From positions 1-18,279 of the forward strand of contig JAQUOC010000018.1 in assembly GCA_028717305.1 (NCBI GenBank): DNA of 18,279 bases, read 5' to 3'. A program made the translations under genes and the position numbers. Below are positions 1 through 7,380 of this stretch, piece after piece. Numbering within the stretch: the first letter of the stretch is position 1; every line of letters starts with the position of its first letter. Origin of the DNA: Dehalococcoidales bacterium (GTDB lineage Bacteria; Chloroflexota; Dehalococcoidia; Dehalococcoidales; UBA5760). Under the pieces are notes generated by a model. That model was not told the origin of the DNA, did not search any database, and saw nothing but the letters and a program-made list of their open reading frames with translations.

Positions 1-546
1 ATGAGAGTGGTTTCGATTGTTGGTATGGCCGGCTCCGGGAAATCCGAGGTGGCCAGGGTATTTGAGGCCAATGGCTTTAGCCGGATTAGGTTCGGGGATA
101 TTACTGACGAAGAGGTAAAGAAGCGGGGTCTTCCGCTAAATGAGAAGAACGAGCGCATCATCAGGGAGTTACTGAGAGAAGAGTATGGGATGGCAGCCTA
201 TGCCCGGCTTAATCTGGACAGAATTGATCTGGCATTGCAATACTCCGATGTGGTCGTGGACGGGCTCTATTCCTGGGAGGAGTATACTCTGCTCAAGGAT
301 TACTACGGAAAGAGTTTCTCTCTGGTCGCTGTTTGGTCTTCTCCTAAGACGAGGTATGCCCGGCTGTGTGTCAGGAGAGAGCGTCCCCTGATGATGGAAG
401 AGTCGGCCAGTAGGGACAGGGCGGAAATAGAAAAAGTAAATAAGGGCGGGCCTATCGCGATGGCTGACTTCACTCTGATCAACGAGTCCTCTCTGGGTGA
501 TTTAAAGAAAGAATCGGAAAGGATCGTCTCGAAAATTCGGGATTAG
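1..546 (+). CDS. UPF0200-type P-loop kinase-like protein (dephospho-CoA-kinase-like fold)
   Basis: The 181-residue protein has a Walker A motif GMAGSGKS at residues 8-15, directly after the first beta strand. The body resembles the archaeal UPF0200 family: a GDITDEEVKKRGL segment after the P-loop, an REEYGMAAYARLNL segment, a VVVDGLYSWEE strand, an SSPKTRYARL lid-like segment and a C-terminal ADFTLINESSL segment. Bacterial CoaE instead carries a GGIGSGKS motif and a different lid. The family has a nucleotide-kinase fold, but to my knowledge its substrate is unknown, so annotation as dephospho-CoA kinase would be over-specific. The ATG is the first base of the window and the P-loop sits at the expected distance, so the gene looks complete, although upstream signals are not visible. 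It ends 2 bases before the dCMP deaminase start, which suggests co-transcription and perhaps a role in nucleotide metabolism (inference). Confidence 0.8.
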   Translation: MRVVSIVGMAGSGKSEVARVFEANGFSRIRFGDITDEEVKKRGLPLNEKNERIIRELLREEYGMAAYARLNLDRIDLALQYSDVVVDGLYSWEEYTLLKDYYGKSFSLVAVWSSPKTRYARLCVRRERPLMMEESASRDRAEIEKVNKGGPIAMADFTLINESSLGDLKKESERIVSKIRD

Positions 547-548
547 AA

Positions 549-1031
549 GTGGGAATAACGGCCAGACTGTGTAGCGATGAGTATTTTTTGAAGATAGCCT
601 CGGTGGTTGCCGAGCGCTCCACCTGCCGGCGGCACCATGTCGGGGCGGTTGCCGTAAGAGATAAACACATACTGGCAACCGGATACAACGGTGCTGCCGC
701 CGGCATCAAGGACTGTCTTGAGCTTGGTTGCCTCAGGGATGAAATGAAGATACCGTCAGGGACAAGGCATGAAATATGCCGTGGTATCCATGCCGAGCAG
801 AATGTCATCGTTCAGGCCGGTCTTCACGGTGTCAGCCTCGAAGGGAGTACTATCTACTGTACCCATACTCCCTGCATACTCTGTGCCAAGATGCTGGTTA
901 ATGCCAAGATAAGGCGGTATATCAGCTTTGGCAGATATAATGATACTCAGTTTGCCGCACTGTTCGAAGAGGCCGGTATAGGGTTCGAGTTGGAAAAGAG
1001 GCCGTCGTCCCGGATAAGCTATCTTGATTAG
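549..1031 (+). CDS. dCMP deaminase (cytidine/deoxycytidylate deaminase family)
   Basis: A 160-residue zinc-dependent deaminase, predicted to convert dCMP to dUMP for thymidylate synthesis in the cytosol. The metal and catalytic signature is present: H81-A-E83 (zinc ligand His and proton-shuttling Glu), then P108-C109-I-L-C112 supplying the two zinc cysteines. The TGYNGAAAG segment near residues 44-52 and the CRGIHAEQN context fit the dCMP deaminase/ComE sub-family better than plain cytidine deaminase. The start is a GTG only 2 bases after the preceding stop codon, and no strong Shine-Dalgarno is visible, so translation is probably coupled to the upstream gene. The stop lies 16 bases from the convergent tyrA stop, and no clear terminator separates them. 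Function is fairly secure; exact nucleotide specificity (dCMP versus a related substrate) is not proven by sequence alone. Confidence 0.9.
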   Translation: MGITARLCSDEYFLKIASVVAERSTCRRHHVGAVAVRDKHILATGYNGAAAGIKDCLELGCLRDEMKIPSGTRHEICRGIHAEQNVIVQAGLHGVSLEGSTIYCTHTPCILCAKMLVNAKIRRYISFGRYNDTQFAALFEEAGIGFELEKRPSSRISYLD

Positions 1032-1047
1032 CTCTCTCGCGTCGCTT

Positions 1048-1920
1048 TTATAGCATATCGAGGAGCTTGTACATGTCTTCGTAAGCCTTGCCAAAGTCAG
1101 GATGGATGGTATTGAACCTGGCTTTGAGGGTCTTCATCTTGCGGGCAAACCCGTCTCTGTCTTTATTTGCCACCAGATCGGCCCAGGCTTGTGCTTTTTC
1201 CTGAAATTCCTTCTCAGCTTCGGCCAGATTGGGCAGGCTCATCTGCAACGAGGCGTAAAGCTCGGGCTCCTCGGAAATAACGCTTTCGGTCAGGGTCGAA
1301 AGTAGTTTAAAGGTGATGCCACTGGCATTGCCGACTTGTCTTAAGCGGTTGAATCTCAGTATCGTATCACCGGCGACTATTGCGATGAAGTGGGATAGAC
1401 CCAGGACGACAGTCATAATTTCGTCGTGTTCTTCCGGGCTGACCAGAGTTACCTTGGCCTCTCTTTTTTCTAGGTATTCCCTGGCTCTCTCGGCTATAGT
1501 CTTCTCCTCTTCGTTGGTGGGGGTTAACATAAAGCTCCTGTTAGCGATGTCTCTGGCACCGGGGCCGAACATCGGATGCATGCCCAGCACCCTCCTTGAT
1601 TTAATATGTCTGTGAATTGCTGCCATCGGAAGTACTTTTACCGAGGTAATGTCTATAATGAGCTGATCGCTATTGGTATGGGGGCCGATCTGTTCCACAA
1701 CAGCCTCAAAATTATCTATCGGCACCGATATCAGGACGACCTGGGATCTCCGCACCGCTTCTATATTGTCTGTGGTGGCTTCAACTGTCAGCTGTTTGCC
1801 CGCCTCCCGCAGCCTTGCCTTGTTTCTCCCGGTTATTGTTACCCGGTGGCCTTCTTTCAGAGCGAAGCGGGCGAACCAGAGACCCATATTTCCCGATCCG
1901 CCGATGATTGCAATTTTCAT
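1048..1920 (-). CDS. tyrA: Prephenate dehydrogenase
   Basis: A 290-residue NAD(P)-dependent enzyme predicted to oxidise prephenate to 4-hydroxyphenylpyruvate, the tyrosine branch. The N-terminal Rossmann fold has GGSGNMG at residues 7-13. It is followed by the strands VVLISVPID and LIIDITSVK, then GMHPMFGP and GLSHF, the positions of the family's substrate-site histidines. The C-terminal part is the all-alpha dimerisation domain; no ACT domain is appended, so feedback by tyrosine through an ACT domain is not expected. The start ATG has a GAGGT motif 5 bases upstream. It is the last gene of the aro operon, 18 bases after pheA. Arogenate dehydrogenase activity cannot be excluded from sequence, but pheA upstream makes prephenate the expected substrate. 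No aminotransferase gene accompanies it. Confidence 0.93.
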   Translation of the reverse strand: MKIAIIGGSGNMGLWFARFALKEGHRVTITGRNKARLREAGKQLTVEATTDNIEAVRRSQVVLISVPIDNFEAVVEQIGPHTNSDQLIIDITSVKVLPMAAIHRHIKSRRVLGMHPMFGPGARDIANRSFMLTPTNEEEKTIAERAREYLEKREAKVTLVSPEEHDEIMTVVLGLSHFIAIVAGDTILRFNRLRQVGNASGITFKLLSTLTESVISEEPELYASLQMSLPNLAEAEKEFQEKAQAWADLVANKDRDGFARKMKTLKARFNTIHPDFGKAYEDMYKLLDML

Positions 1921-1938
1921 GATTACCTCGTGGTTTGC

Positions 1939-3006
1939 TTAATTCGTCTTAGGGTAAGACCCCAGAACACGCAGGAATAGAGTGGCCTCCTCCAGATTGG
2001 CTAATACTTCTTTCGGTGCTTTGTCTTCCCGGTGGCCTTCAAAGTCGAGATAGAAATTATATTCCCAGGCCTTTTGCCTTGTCGGGCGGGATTCAATCTT
2101 GGTCAGGTTGACGCCCTTGCTGGCGAATTTATTGAGGAGTTCATAAAGCGCCATCGGTTTATTTTTTACGGAGAAGACTATCGATGTCTTGTCCTCTCCT
2201 GAGGGGGGGCAGTCCTCCTTGGCCAGTATAAAGAACCGGGTAAAATTGCTCGGGTTGTCCTCTATCTCCCGGGCCAGTATCTTCATCTGGTATATTTCAG
2301 CGGCCCGGGCACTGGCGATCGCTCCGGCGTCAGTTAAGCATTTCTCCTTGATCATCTTTACGCTGGTGGCGGTATCCGAAGTGGGGACTAATCTGCAACC
2401 CAGCTGTTTTAAGAATGTCCGGCATTGTCCCAGGGCTTGGGGGTGTGAGTAGACCTTCTTAACCGCATCCAGACGCGTCTCGGGGTTGACTACCAGGCAG
2501 TGAGTAACATGGAGTTCTAGTTCACCGCACACCTTAAGACTTGATGTCAGCAACAGATCGTAAGACCTGCCTATTGTTCCTTCCAGAGAGTTCTCTATAG
2601 GGGCAATGCCGAACTGCACTTCGTCCTGCTCTACGGCCCTGAAAACGCCTTCCAGGCTTTCCTGAGGCTTGGTCATTGCCAGTGGACCAAAAAACTTAAG
2701 GGCTGCCTCTTCGCTGTATGCTCCTGGCTCGCCGGGAAAGGCGACCTCAACGCCCTGTGTCCTGCGGCAGGCCGTCATTATCTGCTGGTAGATGCTTTCG
2801 ATAACTTCCTGGTCCATGTTTTCACTGCGGGCCATACGCTTGATGTGTTCGGAGACCTTTTTCTCTCTTGCCCGGTCATTGATTTGTTTCCCTTCCCTTA
2901 TTTTCTCTTTCCCTATCTCCCGGGCAATCCTTATTCTCTCACTGATTAGCTTGACAATCTCAGCATCGGTTTTATCGATTCTTTTTCTTAAATCTTCCAG
3001 GCTCAT
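1939..3006 (-). CDS. pheA: Bifunctional chorismate mutase / prephenate dehydratase (P-protein)
   Basis: A 355-residue enzyme with three domains. Residues 1 to about 85 are an AroQ-type chorismate mutase (LRKRIDKTDAEIVKLISERI, then a second charged helix), converting chorismate to prephenate. Residues about 88-270 are prephenate dehydratase, opening with AFPGEPGAYSEEAALKFFG and containing the NFTRFFIL segment with the TRF motif, giving phenylpyruvate. Residues about 280-355 form an ACT domain (TSIVFSVKNKPMALYELLNKF, then IESRPT), which in relatives binds phenylalanine for feedback inhibition. The mutase also supplies prephenate to the neighbouring TyrA. The ATG overlaps the aroC stop in an ATGA arrangement, pointing to translational coupling. 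Length and domain order match the usual bacterial P-protein. Confidence 0.95.
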   Translation of the reverse strand: MSLEDLRKRIDKTDAEIVKLISERIRIAREIGKEKIREGKQINDRAREKKVSEHIKRMARSENMDQEVIESIYQQIMTACRRTQGVEVAFPGEPGAYSEEAALKFFGPLAMTKPQESLEGVFRAVEQDEVQFGIAPIENSLEGTIGRSYDLLLTSSLKVCGELELHVTHCLVVNPETRLDAVKKVYSHPQALGQCRTFLKQLGCRLVPTSDTATSVKMIKEKCLTDAGAIASARAAEIYQMKILAREIEDNPSNFTRFFILAKEDCPPSGEDKTSIVFSVKNKPMALYELLNKFASKGVNLTKIESRPTRQKAWEYNFYLDFEGHREDKAPKEVLANLEEATLFLRVLGSYPKTN

Positions 3007-4094
3007 TTTATCACCCTTGGTATTATTCCTGCCCGCATCGCCATGTCACAGATGGTTACCGCCATCATTGATTCTACAACAACCACTGCCCGCGGTACGA
3101 TGCAGGCATCATGCCTTCCCTTGGCGGACAGACTGGTACTCTCCATGTCCTTGATATTTATCGTTGGCTGATTCTTGCCGATAGATGGCGTTGGCTTAAT
3201 CGCTACCCTAACCACTATCGGCATACCGTTACTTATCCCGCCCAGAATACCTCCCGAGTTGTTAGTTGTGGTAACTATATTGCCGTCTTTGATGGCGAAA
3301 GGGTCGTTATTTTCGGAACCTTTCTTGCCTGCTGCGGACAAGCCTGCCCCGAATTCGATCCCCTTAACGGCAGGGATAGCCAGAATGGCTTTGGCCAGTT
3401 CACCATCCAGCGTGTCAAAGACCGGTTCTCCTAAACCGGCAGGTACGTTAAGAGCGATTCCTTCTATGATACCGCCCAGACTATCCCCTTCTTCCTTGAC
3501 CTCTTCGATAGCCTTGATCATCTCTTGGGCAGCCTCAAGGTCAGCACATTTTAACGGGTTTTTCCCCAGTTCTTCCCTTATTCTGTCAAATTCTTTCGGC
3601 GCGGTTTTAATACTGCCTATCTGAATAGTATGGGCTATGATCTCAATACCGATCCGGCCGATCAATTTCCTGGCGATAGCGCCGGCCATAACAAAACCGG
3701 CGGTAATTCTACCGGAAAACCTGCCGCCACCTCTGAAATCATTGAATCCTCCGTACTTAACGAAGGCGGTGTAGTCAGCCTGTCCCGGTCTCATTAGGAA
3801 TCTGGTCTGCTCGTACTCTCTTGAGTCTATGTCTTTGTTCCATATCACCAGGCAGATAGGGGCGCCGGTAGTGACACCATTTCTGATTCCGGCAAGGATT
3901 TCGACCCTGTCCTCCTCGGCCCTCTGTGTGGAGGCTGGATCCGCCCCCGGCCTTCTTTTGTCGAGGTCTTTCTGTATATCCTCTTCGGTAACGGCCAGTC
4001 CGGCCGGGCAACCGTCAACAATGATACCGACGCATCTGCCGTGACTTTCTCCGAAGCTTGTTATGGTGAAAAGCTTACCCAGACTGTTCTCCAT
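3003..4094 (-). CDS. aroC: Chorismate synthase
   Basis: A 363-residue FMN-dependent enzyme that converts 5-enolpyruvylshikimate-3-phosphate to chorismate, the last common step. Family signatures seen are FGESHGRCVGIIVDGCPAG near the N-terminus, RPGQADYTAFVKYGGFNDFRGGGRFSGR in the middle (given as the family's HADYT/RGGGR region) and GRHDACIVPRAVVVVESM near the C-terminus. The RGGGRFSGR version differs from the RGGGRSSAR of many bacteria and resembles my recollection of archaeal-type sequences. The catalytic-site histidine of GESHGR and that of GRHD are both present. The reading frame overlaps the end of aroA by 20 bases and its stop overlaps the pheA start by 4 bases, so it sits firmly inside the operon. 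Complete and of normal length. Confidence 0.96.
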   Translation of the reverse strand: MENSLGKLFTITSFGESHGRCVGIIVDGCPAGLAVTEEDIQKDLDKRRPGADPASTQRAEEDRVEILAGIRNGVTTGAPICLVIWNKDIDSREYEQTRFLMRPGQADYTAFVKYGGFNDFRGGGRFSGRITAGFVMAGAIARKLIGRIGIEIIAHTIQIGSIKTAPKEFDRIREELGKNPLKCADLEAAQEMIKAIEEVKEEGDSLGGIIEGIALNVPAGLGEPVFDTLDGELAKAILAIPAVKGIEFGAGLSAAGKKGSENNDPFAIKDGNIVTTTNNSGGILGGISNGMPIVVRVAIKPTPSIGKNQPTINIKDMESTSLSAKGRHDACIVPRAVVVVESMMAVTICDMAMRAGIIPRVIK

Positions 4095-5349
4095 TTATCT
4101 TCACCTTACCTCCGATGCTTCTTACAACCTCCCAGAAATTGGGAAATGTTTTTGAGACGCATTCCGCATCGTTTATTATCGTTCCTCCGGCGACAAGCCC
4201 GGGTATACTGAATGCCATAGCAATACGGTGGTCATTCTTACTGTCGATGGCGGCACTCTTTGGTTGGGTGCCGGTAACGGTTAGTCTATCCTTCTCTTCC
4301 TGGACTGCTATACCCATTTTCTCCAGCCCTTCCCTTAGTGCGGAGACCCGGTTTGATTCTTTTATGCGTGCCCTTGCCACCCCGCTAAACTCGCTCCTGC
4401 CGCAAGCCAATGCCGCCAGAACCGCCAGCGTCGGCAGCAGGTCTGTACAGTCGGATAAAGCAGCCTGTATCGCATTCAGGCTGGATTTTCTCACCGTTAT
4501 AGCGCTCTTGCTTAACTCTATTGAGGCGCCCATGTCCCTGAGAAAGTCCAGCATTATCCTGTCGCCTTGCTGGCTTTCCAGACTCAGGTTCTTTACCGCT
4601 ACGGTTCCTGATAGTGCCCCCATAGCCAGGAAATAGGAAGCCGATGACCAGTCTCCCTCCACTAGGTACCTGGTGGGCTGGTATCTCTGCGGTGCTATCA
4701 CAAATTCTCTTAAGTCCGGGGAGGCGGCTACATTTACGCCGAACTTTTTCATACAGTCCAGGGTCATCATGAGGTAGGGCTTTGACTCTACCGGTGTGGT
4801 TAGTCTGATCCGGACCTCCTGTTTGGCGAGTGGGGACGCAATGAGAAGCGCTGAGATATACTGAGAGCTGATATTACCGGGTATCTCCGTTACGCCGCCT
4901 GCCAGTCCCCCTCCCTTGACGGTTATCGGAGCTACTTCCCCCTGGCACGAGCAGTCTACTCCTAGTTGCCTTAACGCCTGGATCAGAGTTTTGACCGGCC
5001 TCCGTGCCAGGGAAGAACCGGTAATTAACCGGGATTTCCCTGGTATTAAGGAACAGACCGCCGTCATAAATCTCAAGGTGGCGGCGGAGTCGGCGCAAAA
5101 CAGATCCGCCGCTGCCTCATGCATTTCTCCCCCGGCAACACGCCATAGGCCGTCTTCCTGCTGAATCTTTACCCCGATATTGCCCAGTACGCCCCGGGCT
5201 GCTTCGGTGTCGTCTGAGATCAGGGGGTTTATGATTTCACTCTCGCCTCTGGCTAAGGCCGCGCAGATAAGTCCCCTGATAGTATAGCTCTTCGAAGCAG
5301 GGGCGATGACTTCCCCTGTTAATATGCTTTTCTCAACTAAGACCTTCAT
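4075..5349 (-). CDS. aroA: 3-phosphoshikimate 1-carboxyvinyltransferase (EPSP synthase)
   Basis: A 424-residue enzyme that joins PEP and shikimate-3-phosphate to form EPSP. Characteristic segments in order are PASKSYTIRGLICAALA near residues 17-33, DSAATLRFMTAV, the NISSQYISALLIASPL shikimate-site segment, DLLPTLAVLAALA, KESNRVSALREGLEKMG and KNDHRIAMAFSIPGL. Together they mark the two inside-out alpha/beta domains. The N-terminal motif reads PASKSYTIR rather than the PGSKSxTNR common in other bacteria, but the catalytic Lys is kept. The start ATG lies inside the last codons of aroK (17-base overlap) and the end overlaps aroC by 20 bases. Length is normal and no frameshift was seen. Confidence 0.96.
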   Translation of the reverse strand: MKVLVEKSILTGEVIAPASKSYTIRGLICAALARGESEIINPLISDDTEAARGVLGNIGVKIQQEDGLWRVAGGEMHEAAADLFCADSAATLRFMTAVCSLIPGKSRLITGSSLARRPVKTLIQALRQLGVDCSCQGEVAPITVKGGGLAGGVTEIPGNISSQYISALLIASPLAKQEVRIRLTTPVESKPYLMMTLDCMKKFGVNVAASPDLREFVIAPQRYQPTRYLVEGDWSSASYFLAMGALSGTVAVKNLSLESQQGDRIMLDFLRDMGASIELSKSAITVRKSSLNAIQAALSDCTDLLPTLAVLAALACGRSEFSGVARARIKESNRVSALREGLEKMGIAVQEEKDRLTVTGTQPKSAAIDSKNDHRIAMAFSIPGLVAGGTIINDAECVSKTFPNFWEVVRSIGGKVKINGEQSG

Positions 5350-5860
5350 ACTCTTTTATCTTGTCTGTTATTTGCCTGACCACAGAGCCGATATCCAGCC
5401 TTGAGGTATTTACTGTGACGTCCGCAGCCCGTTCGTAGAACGGCCTGCGGAATCTCAACAGATCTTTAACGGTCAGGGCAGGGTCAGCTACGGCAAGCAG
5501 TGGCCTCTCGTCGGTATCTCTTGATATCCGCCTTAGTATTATCCGTGGTGTGGCAGTGAGGTATACCATTACCGCTTCCTTTCTTAGCCGGTCGATGTTT
5601 ATTTTATTTAATATAACACCACCCCCGCAGGCAATAACGGCATTCCTCTGCTGGCTGACTTCCTTAACGACCTCAATTTCGAACTCTCGAAAGGATATCT
5701 CCCCATCCTCCTTGAATATTACGGGAATAGCCTTCCCCGCCTTCTTTTCAATGAGGATGTCAAGCTCAAAGAACTCCTTACCCAGTTTATCGGCCAGGGC
5801 CTTACCCACCGTAGTCTTTCCTGTTCCCATGAAACCGATCAGGGCGATGCTCGTCTTCAC
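5333..5860 (-). CDS. aroK: Shikimate kinase
   Basis: A 175-residue P-loop kinase that phosphorylates shikimate at the 3-hydroxyl. It shows the Walker A motif GFMGTGKTT at residues 9-17, the ELDILIEKKAG shikimate-site segment with its Asp, the VIACGGGVIL Walker-B-like CGGG, and the RPLL/RRPFYERAA lid region. I chose the GTG at 5860 rather than an upstream ATG in the same frame at 5923. The earlier start would add 21 residues lying entirely inside aroE, whereas the GTG gives the standard short N-terminus (KTSIALIGFMG) and makes a GTGA overlap with the aroE stop, like the neighbouring junctions. It overlaps aroA by 17 bases. The symbol aroK is used; aroL cannot be distinguished and would mean the same activity. 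Confidence 0.94.
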   Translation of the reverse strand: MKTSIALIGFMGTGKTTVGKALADKLGKEFFELDILIEKKAGKAIPVIFKEDGEISFREFEIEVVKEVSQQRNAVIACGGGVILNKINIDRLRKEAVMVYLTATPRIILRRISRDTDERPLLAVADPALTVKDLLRFRRPFYERAADVTVNTSRLDIGSVVRQITDKIKEYEGLS

Positions 5861-6726
5861 TTGCCTAAGGCCTTCGCAGCTTCTTTTTTCATCAGTTCGA
5901 GAGGAGCTTTGAGGCCCGTCCATTTTTCAAAGGCCAGTGCTCCCTGCCAGGCAAGCATATCGAGCCCGCTTATTGTACTGGCACCGGCTGATTTTGCTTC
6001 TCTGAGCAGCCTCGTCTGTATCGGGTTATATACGATGTCGAAAACGACCGGGGTAGATTTCAGCAAACTCATCGGTACCGGTGTCTCATCGGTGTCGGGG
6101 CTCATGCCGACGCTGGTTGTATTAACCAGAATATCGGTTCCTTCCAGTGCTTCCGCCAGGTTTTTATTGTTTAGTTCCAGCGCTGCTGTCTCTTTCTTGA
6201 AGGCTCGGGATATCTCACGGGCCAGGTTCTCTGCCCAGTCTATCTCCGCCGGACGGTTCAGAATAACCAGATTAGCGCCGCTTTCAGCAAGAATGAAAGA
6301 AATTCCTCTAGATGCGCCGCCCGCGCCCAGGACAACCACTTTCTTGCCCTCCGGTTTGATCCCCTTGTCCAGTAGTGCCTGCAGGAAACCGGTAGCATCG
6401 GTGTTGTAACCTCGCAAATTACCGTTGTCGTTGACTATGGTGTTAACGGCCCCTATCCGCTCGGCAATGGGATCCAGCTCATCCAGAAACGAGATGACGG
6501 CTACTTTATGGGGGATGGTGACGTTCAAACCGGCCAGGTTGAGGGCTCTGGCTCCTGCCAGCGCCTGGCCTAAGTCGCCTTTTTGTACCCGGAAGGGAAG
6601 ATAGACATAATCTATGCCCAGTGCGCCGAAGGCGGCATTATGCATCACCGGCGACATAGTGTGCTCGATGGGGTCTCCGATGACTCCGCAGACCCGTGTT
6701 TTTCCCGATATAACTCTATTTATCAT
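5857..6726 (-). CDS. aroE: Shikimate dehydrogenase (NADP+)
   Basis: A 289-residue oxidoreductase predicted to reduce 3-dehydroshikimate to shikimate. N-terminal substrate-domain motifs are GVIGDPIEHTMSPVMHNAAF (shikimate contacts) and LNVTIPHKVAV, whose Lys is the catalytic residue. The NTDATGF segment carries the catalytic-site Asp. The nucleotide-binding half has GAGGASRGISF, then ILNRPAE where NADP-specific enzymes hold basic residues, and NTTSVGM. The usual H-S-L/H-S-x-S-P is H-T-M-S-P here, a mild substitution. The ATG overlaps the aroD stop by 4 bases (ATGA), and its own stop overlaps the aroK GTG by 4 bases, giving two tight coupled junctions in a row. Complete. Confidence 0.95.
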   Translation of the reverse strand: MINRVISGKTRVCGVIGDPIEHTMSPVMHNAAFGALGIDYVYLPFRVQKGDLGQALAGARALNLAGLNVTIPHKVAVISFLDELDPIAERIGAVNTIVNDNGNLRGYNTDATGFLQALLDKGIKPEGKKVVVLGAGGASRGISFILAESGANLVILNRPAEIDWAENLAREISRAFKKETAALELNNKNLAEALEGTDILVNTTSVGMSPDTDETPVPMSLLKSTPVVFDIVYNPIQTRLLREAKSAGASTISGLDMLAWQGALAFEKWTGLKAPLELMKKEAAKALGK

Positions 6727-7379
6727 CGTGGCACCATTTCGTACAGTTTCCTTAACTGCCTGACAGTTATCTGGCCGGGTGCGGACTCTCTGCCTTCTTC
6801 GATCGATGCGTAGGTAAAATCGCCACCGACCAGAGGGCAGAGAACCCGGCTCACCAGACCCAGCGGGCCCATGGCAAAGGAGACCACCCTTGTTTTAGGG
6901 AACCCGGTGATGAGCTTCAGTGTAGTCAGGTTATCCTCAAGGCTCTCTGCTGTGGTAATCACCTTGCATACATCGGCGCCGGCTTCCAACTGTTTTTTGA
7001 CTATTTCTCTGAGGCTGTTGAGGGGGGGCGTTTTTTTTAGTTCGTGGAATGACAGAAGACATTTCGTTCTCTTCTTGATCTGCAGCAGGGTTTTCCCAAG
7101 TTCTCCTGTCTCGACCTCGATATCAACCATTGCGCAGCCAAGCTCACTGGCTTTCACCAGGACCTCCGTTCGCTCCGCTTCGCTCCTTTCCCATCTGCCT
7201 CCTTCAACGGAGCTCCTGGCGCAGGCTATCCAGGGTTTCTCAAGATGCCTGGCTATGTCCTGCCATCCCTCTCCAATGAGGTCTATCCGGACCTCGAATA
7301 GTTCAGCTAAAGGCTCAATCCCCCTCAGCGCTTTCTCATCCCTATTTGTGATAACGGCACATATTCCAGGCTTTTTCAT
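6723..7379 (-). CDS. aroD: Type I 3-dehydroquinate dehydratase
   Basis: A 218-residue Schiff-base-forming enzyme that dehydrates 3-dehydroquinate to 3-dehydroshikimate. It is class I, not the small dodecameric class II (AroQ). Evidence is the early EVRID motif (residues 29-33), the general base His in SFHELKKTP (H112), and the Schiff-base Lys in DVCKVITTAES (K139). SFAMGPLG and the C-terminal GQITVRQL segment complete the barrel signature. The length is close to that of compact archaeal and Gram-positive AroD proteins. The start ATG is separated from the aroB stop by a single base, and the end overlaps aroE by 4 bases. Assignment is secure. Confidence 0.94.
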   Translation of the reverse strand: MKKPGICAVITNRDEKALRGIEPLAELFEVRIDLIGEGWQDIARHLEKPWIACARSSVEGGRWERSEAERTEVLVKASELGCAMVDIEVETGELGKTLLQIKKRTKCLLSFHELKKTPPLNSLREIVKKQLEAGADVCKVITTAESLEDNLTTLKLITGFPKTRVVSFAMGPLGLVSRVLCPLVGGDFTYASIEEGRESAPGQITVRQLRKLYEMVPR

Positions 7380-7380
7380 A

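Noticed and set aside
1030..1067. Nine-pair imperfect hairpin (AGCTC-T-CTCG with CGAG-GAGCT) spanning the dCMP deaminase/tyrA convergent junction
   Set aside because: The loop is 19 bases, there is no T tract on either strand and much of it lies in tyrA coding sequence, so it is not a convincing terminator.
3111..3624. Open frames on the plus strand opposite aroC, and similar long plus-strand frames opposite the other aro genes
   Set aside because: They are shadows of strongly supported genes on the minus strand and their translations show no recognisable domains.
5861..5923. Longer shikimate kinase with 21 extra N-terminal residues
   Set aside because: The extension lies wholly in aroE coding sequence, resembles no kinase N-terminus, and the GTG at 5860 forms the GTGA overlap typical of this operon.
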